From: Lasiodiplodia sp. COLG20
Taxonomy: Eukaryota > Ascomycota > Dothideomycetes > Botryosphaeriales > Botryosphaeriaceae
DNA length: 64,000 nt
Direction: 5' to 3'
Assembly: GCA_009801085.1 (NCBI GenBank)
Contig: VNWV01000006.1
Coordinates: 992,001-1,056,000, forward strand
Shown: piece after piece, positions 33,645 to 44,296 of the stretch
Numbering within the stretch: the first letter of the stretch is position 1
Layout: the number at the start of each line of letters is the position of its first letter
The notes under the pieces: generated by a model
Database searches by the model: none
Seen by the model: the letters and a program-made list of their open reading frames with translations, nothing else
What the model was told of the DNA's origin: nothing
Program-made: the position numbers and the translations under genes

Positions 33645-34797
33645 GATTTAGTGACGTGAAGTAGAGGTGTCGTGATTGCACGCAGCAAGTACCGGTGGAT
33701 GTAGAAATGTAGAGACGTGGGACGAGAAAAAGTCCAAAACCGTGATGAGTCAATCTTGCCAAGACCGCTGCTACTTAGTGGGACAAGACCACATCTCTTG
33801 CCCACGTCGAGCTCCATTGAGAGGACGGCTGCCACTCCGCAGCAGAGCTTCTACACTGTGAAAGGTACAAGCAGAAGAACACGCGCACTTGACATCGAGC
33901 AGTTTTCCGAGGTAGAAAGAGAGTATTCCTAATCGGGCAGGCGGCGGCGCCCAGAGACAAACGGGCCGATGGACTGGACGTAGCCAACGCCACAGCCTGG
34001 AGCATCACCATCAAGCCGCTTGTGGCTAGGAGCGCATGCGAGGTAGAGCTGAAGGCGACGGAAGATGCCGCAGGTCGATGGGAGAGGAAGCAAAAAAGGG
34101 GACGGCCACGGCAGCGCAATATACCTGTGTAATCGCGCGTGAGAGCCGTCTCGCTGGGCGTGACGTCGCGCAGGACCCGCACTCGGACAGGAGCATGACG
34201 GGCCATGTATCCACCGCGGACGGCCCCCATCTGAGCTGAGGGCTGCGGTGCGTGTGATGGTCATCAGCGGCGCTTCGTTTCACCCGCTCGCATGCGCTAA
34301 TCGAGGCCCAGCGGCCAATCGCAGATGTGGCCGGAGGCTTGACCGCGCTCAGCGGCGGGCGGGCGCGTTTGGGGCGTTTCCTTGGGCGACAGCAGCTGGC
34401 GTCTGGGCTGACAGCGGGGGCGGGAACGGACGTGTGGGCGAGATGCGGGGTCTTGCTTGGGCTCCACCAACCCTGTCCAGAGCCTCAACCGGAAAGCCGA
34501 ACGCCCACTCCTCCGCACTCCTCGGCTCCATGCGCCCTGCCGCAGGCCCGACCTCACTTATCAATACTTTTTTGACTTTCGCAATCCGCGAACCACCTGC
34601 TGTCCGCTCCTCCCTTTCGCGAGCCCTGGTACTGCTGCGGACCAAACAAATCCGCCTTCTCCCCCCCTCCCACCGCTACTACTCAGCCACCCACCTTAGC
34701 GGCCCCCCTCACCAACCCCCCTGCGCCCAGCCGTCCTGCCGCTTTCCAAGTTTCATTTCACGCCGTCCGCCCAAAGCGGCTGTTTCGCTGCCACACC
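33645..34797. promoter_or_regulatory. Intergenic between divergent NAT and acyl-CoA synthetase
   Basis: 1.15 kb containing both promoters. The last 250 bases are CT-rich, typical of a fungal 5' leader of the synthetase gene. No gene seen. Confidence 0.45.
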
Positions 34798-37149
34798 ATG
34801 GATGCTCGTCACCCACAAGATGACGTCCACAGCCTCTCGCTGCGCGATCCAGAAGCCTTCTGGAGCGCCCAGGCCGCCCGCCTGCACTGGGATAAGCCGC
34901 CTTCGCGCGCCCTCGATCTTACCACCAAGACCCTGCCCGGCATCGGCGTCCGGCATCCTCATTGGTCGTGGTTTCCCGACGGCGAGATGAACATCACCTA
35001 CAATTGCATCGACCGCCACGTGCTCGCCGGTAATGGCGGCACCGTGGCCATCGCTTGGGACTCGCCCGTCTCGGGCTCCAAAGAGAAAATTACGTACCAG
35101 CAGTTGCTGGACGAGGTTGCAATTCTGGCCGGCGTTCTGCGAGAAGAGGGCGTGAAGAAGGGCGATGTTGTGCTCATTTATAGTCTGTTGTTTTCTCACT
35201 TCCTCGACGTTGGCCGACGAATTGATCAAGTAGCTGACGGCGTCCAGTGCCAATGATCCCGGCGGCATTGTTTGCTATGCTAGCAGCTGCGAGGCTGGGA
35301 GCCATTCACGCGGTGGTGTTCGGAGGGTTTTCTTCCGGCTCTCTGGCGCAAAGAATAGAGGCGTCCAGACCGAGCGCGATTCTAACTGCTTCCTGCGGCA
35401 TCGAAGGCGCAAAGGGTCCTCTTGGCTATCAAAAACTCGTTCAAGATGCTGTCGAAAAGAGCAGCTTCAAGCCCCCGAAGACTATCGTCTGGCAACGCGA
35501 CCAGCTTCGCTGGGATCCGGTAGCCAAAGAGAACGGGGAGAGAAACTGGCAAAGAATTGTCAAGAGCGGTAGAAACAGAGGCGTCAGGGCGGAGCCCGTC
35601 CCGGTAAAATCAACAGACGGGCTATACATCATCTATACGAGTGGTAAGCCGTTCTCTTCGGAAATCAGCCTGAATGCCCGGATTTAATCATCTATAGGCA
35701 CCACTGGTCTTCCGAAAGGGGTCCTCCGGGAAGTCGGCGGCCATGCCGTCGGGCTCAATTTTTCCATGCGGTACATGTTCGGCCTCAAACGACCCGGCGA
35801 TGTGATGTTTTGTGCATCGGACGTCGGGTGGGTGGTCGGGCACTCGTACATTGTCTACGGACCTTTGCTCGCCGGCGCGACCACCGTCCTTTTCGAGGGT
35901 AAACCAATCGGCACGCCGGACGCAGGCACATTCTGGCGAATCGTCGAAGAGTACAAGGTCAAGACCATGTTCACGGCCCCGACAGCCCTGCGGGCGATCC
36001 GGAGAGAAGACGGGGATAACACCTACTTCGAGAAGACCGGCGCACGTGGCGGGCTAAAAAGTTTGACCGCGCTGTTCCTGGCGGGCGAGCGGAGCGAACC
36101 GAGCATTGTGGCCATGTACCAGCAGCTCCTGGATAAACACTGCGCCGCCAACGCGGTCGTCAACGACAACTGGTGGAGCTCCGAGTCCGGCTCGCCAATT
36201 TCGGGGCTCGCGTTGAATGCAGCAGCTGGGAGGGATTTTGACGCTGTGGAGAGCCCGAGGCCGTTGCCGATCAAGGCCGGGTCCGCGGGTAAACCGATGC
36301 CTGGCTTTAACGTCAAGGTTGTCGACGACGACGGCAACGAGGTCGGCCGGGGCACCATGGGCAACATCGTGCTCGGGATTCCGCTCGCGCCCACCGGCAT
36401 GACCACTCTGTGGCAGGACGAAGAGCGATTTTACAAGGGATACATGAAGAGGTTCAACGGGCGCTGGATCGACACGGGCGACGCGGGCATGGTCGACAGC
36501 GACGGATACGTGCATGTAATGTCCAGGTCGGATGATGTAAGTGCCGCTCCGCTGCCTGCGGTCTCGAGGGAGGTTCGCTGCTGACACCGGGCGAAATAAA
36601 AAAAAAGATTATCAACGTTGCAGCTCACCGTTTCAGCACCGGTAAGTTCCCGGCGTGCGGCGCGCGCGCGCTCAGACGCGAACTGACAGGGTGACAGGCG
36701 CGATCGAGCAGGCGATCACATCGCATCCCGGCGTGGCGGAAGCGTGCGTGGTTGGGATTCCCGACGCGCTGAAGGGCCATCTGCCGTTCGCGTTCGTGAC
36801 GCTGGCGACCCACGAGCACCCGGGGCCGGCGCTGCCAGACCAGCAGCTGTTCCAAGAGGTGCAGGGCTCGGTTCGCGAGCAGATCGGGTCAATTGCCAGT
36901 CTCGGCGGGATGATCCAGGGCAAGGGCATGATCCCGAAGACGCGGAGCGGCAAGACACTGCGGCGGGTGCTGCGCGAGCTCGTGGAGAACGCGGTGCACG
37001 GCGAGGAGGACAAGGAGGTACAGGTGCCGGCGACGGTCGAGGACGCGGGGGCGGTCGAGGTCGCGCGGGCGCGGATCAAGGAGTACTTTGCGGCCAAGGG
37101 CAGGGGCGCGCACCAGGCGGTGGAAGCGAGAGCGAGGCCGAAGCTGTAG
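34798..37149 (+). CDS. Short-chain acyl-CoA synthetase, ACSS3/propionyl-CoA-synthetase-like
   Basis: ANL-family enzyme that activates a short-chain acid (acetate/propionate range) to its CoA thioester via an acyl-AMP. Exons 34798-35182, 35248-35643, 35698-36536, 36608-36641 and 36698-37149 give 701 aa. Motifs: N-terminal ACS domain (DPEAFWSAQAARLHW), IYMPMIPAALFAMLAAARLGA spanning intron 1, the P-loop YTSGTTGLPKG split by intron 2, DVGWVVGHSYIVYGPLLAGAT, adenylate-binding NDNWWSSESGSP, WIDTGDAG, the hinge region SRSDDIINVAAHRFSTG assembled across introns 3 and 4, and catalytic Lys in IPKTRSGKTLRR near 636. Exon 4 is only 34 nt. The protein ends in Pro-Lys-Leu, a plausible variant peroxisomal PTS1 signal. 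Confidence 0.92.
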
Positions 37150-38658
37150 AAGAGTGAGAGAGGGCGTGAGGCATGTTCCGCCGAAGAGGGAAGCTGGCGC
37201 CTGCGCGGTGATAATTTGACACGGTTCGTGCGAAGAGAAGTGTTTAGTGAGCAGGACGCAGCGCATTACCCAAGAAATGATTGCTCGCGCGCACGCCCGC
37301 CATCTGGACGGCGGGCCGCTCCCCGCTCGGAAATCAGAGCAATAAGAGCAGTAATTGCTGCTGGGGCGTGCTGCTATTAACGGGGCGGGCAGAGGCGCGT
37401 CACGTGCAGCGGGCAGCGAGCTGCTGGGGGCGAGCCCGGCGGCCAGGGCGGGCCAAGGACGCGGTGGTTCCGGCATGGCGGTTGCTGGCGCTGGCTAGCC
37501 CGGCAGGTCGGACAATTTCGAGTCAGCGCGGTCGCGGGCTGCCGACGCTGCTGGCCGCGGCGCGCTGGGGCGTGCGGGCGTGTGCCGTACGAATCAGCAC
37601 GCCTGGCGGGCGTCGGCCCGCGTGCGGGCTCGTCGGGGAAGCGCTGCGAGCGCTCCCTGCTGCTGCTCGCTGCGGCCTAGCGCATCCCGGCCCTTTGATT
37701 AAGGTGCTCCAGCGCGCGCTCTGGGGAATAGGTGGGGTCTGTCCTCTTTATTTGCAGGGCCTGCAGCTCCTCATTTCAGCGAGAGTCATGGCCTGGCAAA
37801 CGGGCCGTGGGCTCCCCATCCGCAGGCGCTGCGCACCCAACGGCGCAACGCGCAACGGCGGCAATGAATGTCAAACAGCGGCCCTGAGCGGCCATGTGTG
37901 CGCGCGGCCACGACTCGCGCCCAGCTGATCTCCCGGCCGGAATCGAGCGCGCTGCCTGGCTCCGGAGGGATCAAGACGCCTGCGTCGGCTCGGAGCCACG
38001 ACGCTTAGTGTGCTCCCAGTCCCCCAGTGCCTCGCCGGGCCAATGGCCACGGCCTTCTTCTACTCCACTCTTGCACCGCTGCCCATCCATCCTCCTTTCG
38101 AAAATTCTCCTCTCGCCTGGCCAGTGCGGCGAGCAATGCCCGCGCGCCCGCAGCCCTGACACCCGCACCCTTAGCACCAGCCCATTCACGTGTGTCGCTA
38201 GCCCAGATCTCCCTCCCAGCCAGCAGCACCGCGCCCATCACCCACTCCCAGCCGACCTCGCACAGGGCCCAAAGGTCGTACTTACACGCCACCGCTCCTC
38301 ACCTTCGTTTCACCCTCCTCCCCCTCCCGAGAGCCTCCCTCGTTGCTCAATTGCTCCCCCAGAACGCCCACGGAGCCGCGGAGCCCGCGCCGTGCTACCA
38401 CCAACTCGCCCTCGCGCCCAACCTCACCGCAGCGCTGCCCCTCGTTGCACGCCCGCAACGCACGACGAGCGCCGCCCCCCCACACGTGGCCGCCCAACTA
38501 GTCCCGTAGCTGCCGCCGCTGCATCCCCGAGCGACGACAGACCCAAGGCTCGTCGCCAGTAAATACCGCCCGGCAGCCCGACTCCGAGCCCAAGCCCGAC
38601 TCTACCGTCGCAACCCCCCAGCCAGGCTCCCCGACGCGCACCGCAGCACGCAGCCACC
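37150..38658. other. Intergenic and RAS2 leader
   Basis: 1.5 kb. The first half is GC-rich without supportable genes. The last 500 bases before RAS2 are strongly C-rich and pyrimidine-rich, as expected for the leader of a fungal signalling gene. Confidence 0.45.
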
Positions 38659-39486
38659 ATGGCGGGGAAGATGACCTTGTACAAGCTGGTGGTGTTGGGT
38701 GACGGAGGTGTGGGAAAGACCGCGTTAACCATCCAGGTAGGGAGCTCGCCGCCGCCCCCGCCCCCCTCCGCTTCCTCCCCTCCCCCCTCTCTCTTTCTTG
38801 CTCTCTGCTGACCACGCCATCCGCAGCTCTGTCTCAACCACTTTGTCGAGACGTACGACCCGACCATCGAGGACTCGTACCGCAAGCAGGTGCAGATCGA
38901 CGGCCAGTCGTGCATGCTGGAGGTGCTGGATACCGCAGGCCAGGAGGAGTACACGGCGCTGCGGGACCAGTGGATAAGAGATGGCGAGGGCTTCGTCCTA
39001 GTCTACAGCATCTCGTCGCGCTCCTCGTTCGCACGCATACAGAAGTTCCACCATCAGATACAACGCGTCAAGGAGTCCGCTCTGTCCAGCTCCCCCACCT
39101 ACCCCGGCTCCCCCCTCAGCGCCACCTCCGCCGGCTCGGGATCCTTCGGCCCTTCGCCCATCATGCTCGTCGGCAACAAGTGCGATCGCGTCACCGAGCG
39201 CGAAGTCTCCACCCAGGAGGGTAGCGCGCTGGCCAGGGAACTGGGATGCGACTTCGTCGAGGCGTCTGCGAAAAATTGCGTCAACGTGGAGAAGGCCTTC
39301 TACGACGTCGTGCGCCAGCTCCGCCGCCAACGCCAGCAGGCCGGCAGGAACTCCAAGAGCTCTGACCCCAAGGGAGGCAAGGGTGCCCGCACGCCCACCG
39401 CCGGCCCCCGGGGAGATCGTCGCTACAGGGACGACAAGGGCGGCAGAGGAGGAAAGGATCACAAGCCCAAGTGCGTCATCCTCTAA
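38659..39486 (+). CDS. RAS2: Ras-family GTPase, Ras2/RasB type
   Basis: Membrane-anchored GTPase switch controlling hyphal morphogenesis, growth and MAPK/cAMP signalling in filamentous fungi. Exons 38659-38736 and 38827-39486 give 245 aa. G motifs are intact: GDGGVGKT (residues 14-21), [11 protein letters not shown] effector loop, [21 protein letters not shown]. The residues matching Ras Gly12, Gly13 and Gln61 are wild type. A Ser/Pro/Gly-rich insertion of about 25 residues after RVKESA is a hallmark of the RasB subfamily and absent from Ras1. The hypervariable tail is basic (RR/DK/GGR repeats) and ends in the CaaX box CVIL, whose final Leu favours geranylgeranylation. The intron lies right after the P-loop helix. 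[10 protein letters not shown] is the conserved start of this subfamily. Confidence 0.96.
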
Positions 39487-39709
39487 ACGGCCAGCAGCTG
39501 GCTTCTCGGCGCCCACGACGATTCGCTCGAGAGCCTCTCCCCTGCGACACATCCCTGCCGCAGCGCGCCGTGGGATGGACGAAGCCACCTTCTCGTTTCA
39601 CCTCCCATGCGTCGCTGGCGCTGTCCTCGCAGACATGTGAACGCGCGTGCCGGTCTACGAATGAGTCCACCACGTCGATTCGCGGCACAACACCCACATT
39701 GAAATCTCC

Positions 39710-39741
39710 CCCCCCCACGCACTGCGCAGTGCGTGGGGGGG
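39710..39741. repeat. Perfect 32-bp palindrome
   Basis: Two exact 16-base halves with no loop: seven C, then ACGCACTGC, mirrored by GCAGTGCGT and seven G. It lies 224 bases past the RAS2 stop, so may sit in or just after its 3' UTR. Confidence 0.93.
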
Positions 39742-39767
39742 CCATCTACAACGCTCAATGTTTCACG

Positions 39768-39806
39768 CTCCCGGATCCTCGAAGGTCACACTCGAGGATC
39801 CGGGAG
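39768..39806. repeat. Perfect 15-bp inverted repeat, 9-base loop
   Basis: Arms CTCCCGGATCCTCGA (39768-39782) and TCGAGGATCCGGGAG (39792-39806) are exact complements around the loop 39783-39791. It starts only 26 bases after the preceding palindrome. Confidence 0.93.
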
Positions 39807-39849
39807 GTTTGAAGATTTGAGATTGCCCAGATCCGTTCCTTTTCCTTAC

Positions 39850-39900
39850 TCCTCTCTCTCTATATCTCTCTCTATCTATCTCTCTATCTCTGTCTCTCCC
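39850..39900. repeat. CT / TATC microsatellite
   Basis: Run of CT dinucleotides interrupted by TATC units. Simple repeat; no function proposed. Confidence 0.85.
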
Positions 39901-42900
39901 CACCGAAATCCGCCAAAAAACCACGGGCGGAAGCGCCCGATACGCAGTCAAACGGAACATGCACGGAGGCCTTCTTGGCAGACGCGTCTGCAAGGGCACA
40001 CATACACACACATCACTGTGACCTGCCAGAACATCATCAGGCTTTTTCTTGGGTCTCTTGCTCATAGAGACTTGCATAGGGTACGGCGTTCTGGGAGTAA
40101 TGGGATCAATGTCACGGCACGAGCCGCGGAGGTGGCTCAGTTTTGGGCTTTTTATATGGCGTCGCATGCTGGGAGGTGCATTGCAGCAAGGTGTTCTCCG
40201 TCTATACTATTATATTTTCCCCGACATCTCTCTCGCAAAAAGTGCTTGTTCATCAGGACTATATTCCTTTTCCTTGCACCTATTTTTCTGTTCTCTTTTC
40301 TTTTGTTCAGCCGATGATAGCCGTCTAGATCCCAGCCTGAATGAGATTCCCGCAGGCTTTATTTCACTTTGCCCTTATCACGCGGTACCCTTGCTTTCGT
40401 TGGATTCCGAGCTTCCAGATGTAGAAGAGGGAAACTCTCCACACGTACGCATCTTCATGTGCAGCCTCCCCCGCATCCCTTCTCTGCACCTCCTTCCCCC
40501 TTTGCCTTAATCGCCCGGCACGAGAGATGACGGAGCAGCGTGTACAGCAGCAAGAGAAAAAAAAAAGCATAATGAAAAGCCATAGCTTCCTGGGACATTT
40601 GGCGGCCTCCAATAATGATCCGCGGTGCGTGCGCGGGTACATCATGCATGCGGCATGCGGCAAGCGGCATGGGATGGGTTTGAGGATCTTATCTGCAGCC
40701 TATTTCTCTGAAGCGCAAAACGCAAATAGATTGGCGCTTCAGCATGCGACGCTCCGCCCGGAAGGCTGCCTGCATCCGTCGACGACGAGGGTGGCCCGCC
40801 GCGCTTCCCCCCGCCCCGCCCGGTGGATGACACATACGAAGGCGGGACGGGCTGCGATAAGTATTGCTAGGCCATTGGGAAGGGGGAGGGGCCGCTGGTT
40901 GTTGGGCGGAACGGGCGTATCACTCCCGCGCGGGCGCGGGTTTGGGTGGTGGATGAACCACACACAGCTGCCTGCTGCCACGCGCTTTGCCGCATGGATA
41001 GCTGTCCGTCCCTCTGCTGGCTTTGACGCAATCGCACGCGCGGCTCGCTGCCATTCGCTACCTCGTCCTAACGCTCTTCGCAGTGGGCCCGCCACCTGAG
41101 GCCTAGTGTTGTTTCTGCCGCCTCGATCTGTCCCCATCGCCATCGAAGAATGGGCTGACTTCTGGGGGAGCGGTAAGGCTGTCGGCCCCGTTCTGGCTAG
41201 GAGTTTGACTCGAGGGGAGATTGAGGTGGCTTGCCTTTATACTTGGCCGCATCGCGTCATGTTTTCCCACTTTGGTCGCCCGCAACGGCAGCAGCAGCAG
41301 CAACAGCTCCGCCTTAGTCAGGCTGGTCGCTAGCCTTGCCCTTCGCAGTCTGGTCTCCACCTTCTTTTTGCACGGGTTGCAGCTTGCGCTCCACAACCCC
41401 TCTGTCTGCCTCTTGCGTGCGCAGGGCCTTTCTCGCTACGCATGTGCTTGTCTCGCAATTATCCCCCAGGACGCAGGCCAGGGCAAGGGCCGGTGAGCGA
41501 GAGAGAGGTTGGACCTGCCGGCGGCACCGCGGCCGGCAGCTTTCGCGGCGGGCGAGGCGATGGGCGCGGGCGGCGGACGCGCTTCGACTTCCTGTTCGCC
41601 GCCTGCCGCCCATGCCGCAAAGCCCGCAAGTCGGCCTCCTCGTGGGTTTACAGCTCACGGGCCGCTCGCGTCTTTTGCGTTGCTTGATCTCAATCAATCA
41701 GATGTCACAGACTCCTGACAGACGCAAGATGCGCCTTGCTGCCCGCACGGTTCTTTCCCTTATTTTTTTTCTCTCTTCTTTCCCTGGCCCCTTCCCTTTC
41801 CCCCCTCGTCGTTCGTTTCGGTTGCGAACTCCAAGCGAGCGAGCGCCGACGATGAGAGTAAAAAAAAAAAAAAAATAGAGCACCCGATGATAATGGACAG
41901 GGAAGGCTGTCCCCTCCCGTGACGCATGTCGTCGTGGGATGCACACGATGCGACTCGTTGGTGGTGTTTCGGGGCGAGCGGCCCTGCGCTTCTCTCTTCC
42001 ATTCTCGAACAATCTTAGGCGTTTTATTGCAGTCCAACACGCTCGTCTCTATAAAAAGAAAGTGAACATTGATCTTCGAAATTCGACGTGTTGGTGCAGC
42101 ATTGCCTGCCCCCTGGCCGCGCCTGCCTCGAATCGAATTGTTCGCAGTTGTCCATGTTCGCGACTCCGTCACGAAAGCATTTCCCATCAGCAATGCTTCC
42201 CGGGTGTATTGCCCCTTAATCAATTGGCTCACCAACCCACCCTCACTATTCCTCATCAACGCCGCAACGGTCCCCCTTTCCACCCCACGCTTTGCGAGAG
42301 GGAGCAACAGATGGGTGATTACTTATTCGGTCGATCTCTTACTCACCGCCGGCGCGGCCACATCGACTTCGCTCTTAACAGGCGGTGCCGGGAATATCGC
42401 CCTTGCGGCTCCGCAGTATTGCACACGATATTGTTGCCCTGTGCTTCCGAATTTGATATCAGCAGCTGCGGTTGTGCCGCCGCCCTACCGGTCGATTTCC
42501 ACGCCAACAGCTTCCAGAAGGTCCAAGGAACAAACCAAGGAACTAACGTCCCCTCCCGAAGTTCCCCTGGGCTTGTTTCACACGCACGTACGCGCGCACG
42601 TGGTGGTGTTCCGCGAACTAATCGTTAGCCAAGTCCGTGCACGGTACGATGGAGTTAGCTATCTTCTACACAGACGCATCCCACGTGGGCGCCACGGCTG
42701 ATAGGTAGGTGACGGATTGCATGTGAAAGATAAGGCAGGATGGGAAGTCGAGGCAGAGAGGACCAGGTCGAGCCGCGGCGAGAGGGAGAGAGACGATCGC
42801 CGCTTTACTGCCCGGGCAGACGGCTGGCGAAGCCTCTGATCTTCGGGATCGATGCGAAGACCGAAGCATGCAGCAGGCGGAGCGGAGGGCAGGGAAATCG

Positions 42901-44296
42901 CCACGGTCTGTGCAGGACCCTTGTTATTTTCTTTTTCCTCCCATCTTTTGTGGCTTGCAAGGTGGCGCTGCTCGAGCGCGAGCAAGTTTTCGATCCGTCG
43001 TTGGCGGTAGTCGGTGATCTCTGGCTTGGCGGCGGACGGAGAAGGACGTCGAGAGGCGTATGGATAGGGGAGAGGGAGCGGCAGGCGTCACATTTCGGCG
43101 AGGTCGATCAAGGAAGCGTACGAGGAGCAGGCAGTGCAGAATCGGGCAATTGATCTCTGCATGCGGCTGGCCTGCGGTTCGGATCGGCCCCGGCCATTCC
43201 AGTCTCCCACAGCCATTCCCCGCATCTCGTCGGTGCGGAGAAGGAATGCTTGCTTGCATGCGATACTTTGGCGCCGGCGTCGCGGCCAAAGACCGAGGAA
43301 AGGAGAAGGAGCAGATTGCTGTCAATATCACCACGTGGCGTGGTGTTGCAGGGATTGGCTAGGGGTCGCAGCGGAGCGGACTAAACTCCTAAATGACGGC
43401 CGTATTGCGACGCGCTGCTCCTGAGCTTCTGGAATAATGGCGATCAGCCCGGCGTGGAATTCCTGCGGCAGAGGCGTCAGGTTCTGGTGGTGAGGCTTGG
43501 CTGCGAGGGTGATCCCAGGCCGAGGGCGGGACGGGCTGCGAGATGCCTGCTCTCCACGAGGCGCAGCCAGTTCAGGGATCGCACGCAGACCTCCCGCAGT
43601 CTCGATGCGATCCGCGGCCTGGTTGCTTTTTCAGATCTCGGGCGGCTTTGCGCCGACAGCGACACCGGACCCACGGCGTCGACATTGCGCAAGCGAGCGC
43701 GCCGCGGAGGATGCCGCGCTCGTTTCGACAACGTTTTTTTTTCCCCCTCTGTCTTCCAGATCTCCACGATTCACGTTTTGGCGGTCGGCAAATGGCGCTG
43801 CGCTCGCGCCAGGCAGCCAGTTCCGTCGGGGCCAGGCGGCGGGAGCAGGCATGCCCCTTACTCCGTCTGCCTCGCCCCGGTCTAGAACGGCATGCCTGAA
43901 GTCGACTCGACGCAGCCAACGGGATGCATTTCCGCTGCGATCGCCGCGGCTTGTCGTCTTGGCTTCTTCTCAACTACTACGGACGTACCTTCTTTTGCCG
44001 CGCGGCAACACGGCTCGTCTGGCGCTGCTCCACCCGCCAGGGAATAACCCGCTGGAGATAATGGACGTCATCGGATGCAGAAGCTCCGACGGCCCGCAGC
44101 TGCATGCTGATCACCGAACCTCAACACACTCGTATAGCATTGCTCTGACCTTCCGAAACCGTCTTCACCCTTGTACGCTGTGCGAATCATGGCTTCTGCA
44201 TTACCAACACCGTGGTGAAGGCTTCGTATACTGTGTCTAACTGATACCTACTCTGCCAGCATTGCTACGCGTCTGCTGGAAACCATGCCGTTATGC
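39901..44296. other. 4.4 kb gene-poor region
   Basis: Between RAS2 and the AAA ATPase stop codon. Contains poly-A runs (about 40556-40566 and 41860-41875), a CAG-type run (41287-41306) and many overlapping short open frames on both strands, none with a recognisable domain, signal peptide or plausible splicing. I see no tRNA-like fold. It could hold long non-coding transcripts or lineage-specific small genes. Confidence 0.45.

Noticed and set aside
26685..37149. Secondary-metabolite cluster containing HAD, Ldi-like, NAT and acyl-CoA synthetase genes
   Set aside because: No PKS, NRPS, terpene cyclase, prenyltransferase, P450, transporter or Zn-cluster regulator; large gaps and mixed strands.
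38659..39486. Activating substitution in the Ras P-loop (GDGG)
   Set aside because: The Asp matches Ras position 11, not 12 or 13, and I recall it as normal for the RasB subfamily.
39710..39806. Bacterial-type terminator or attachment site
   Set aside because: Nuclear fungal context; stem followed by no T tract, and no integrase or phage-like gene.
42069..42701. 210-codon plus-strand frame in the gene-poor region
   Set aside because: Begins at a non-ATG codon, overlaps another open phase, and shows no domain.
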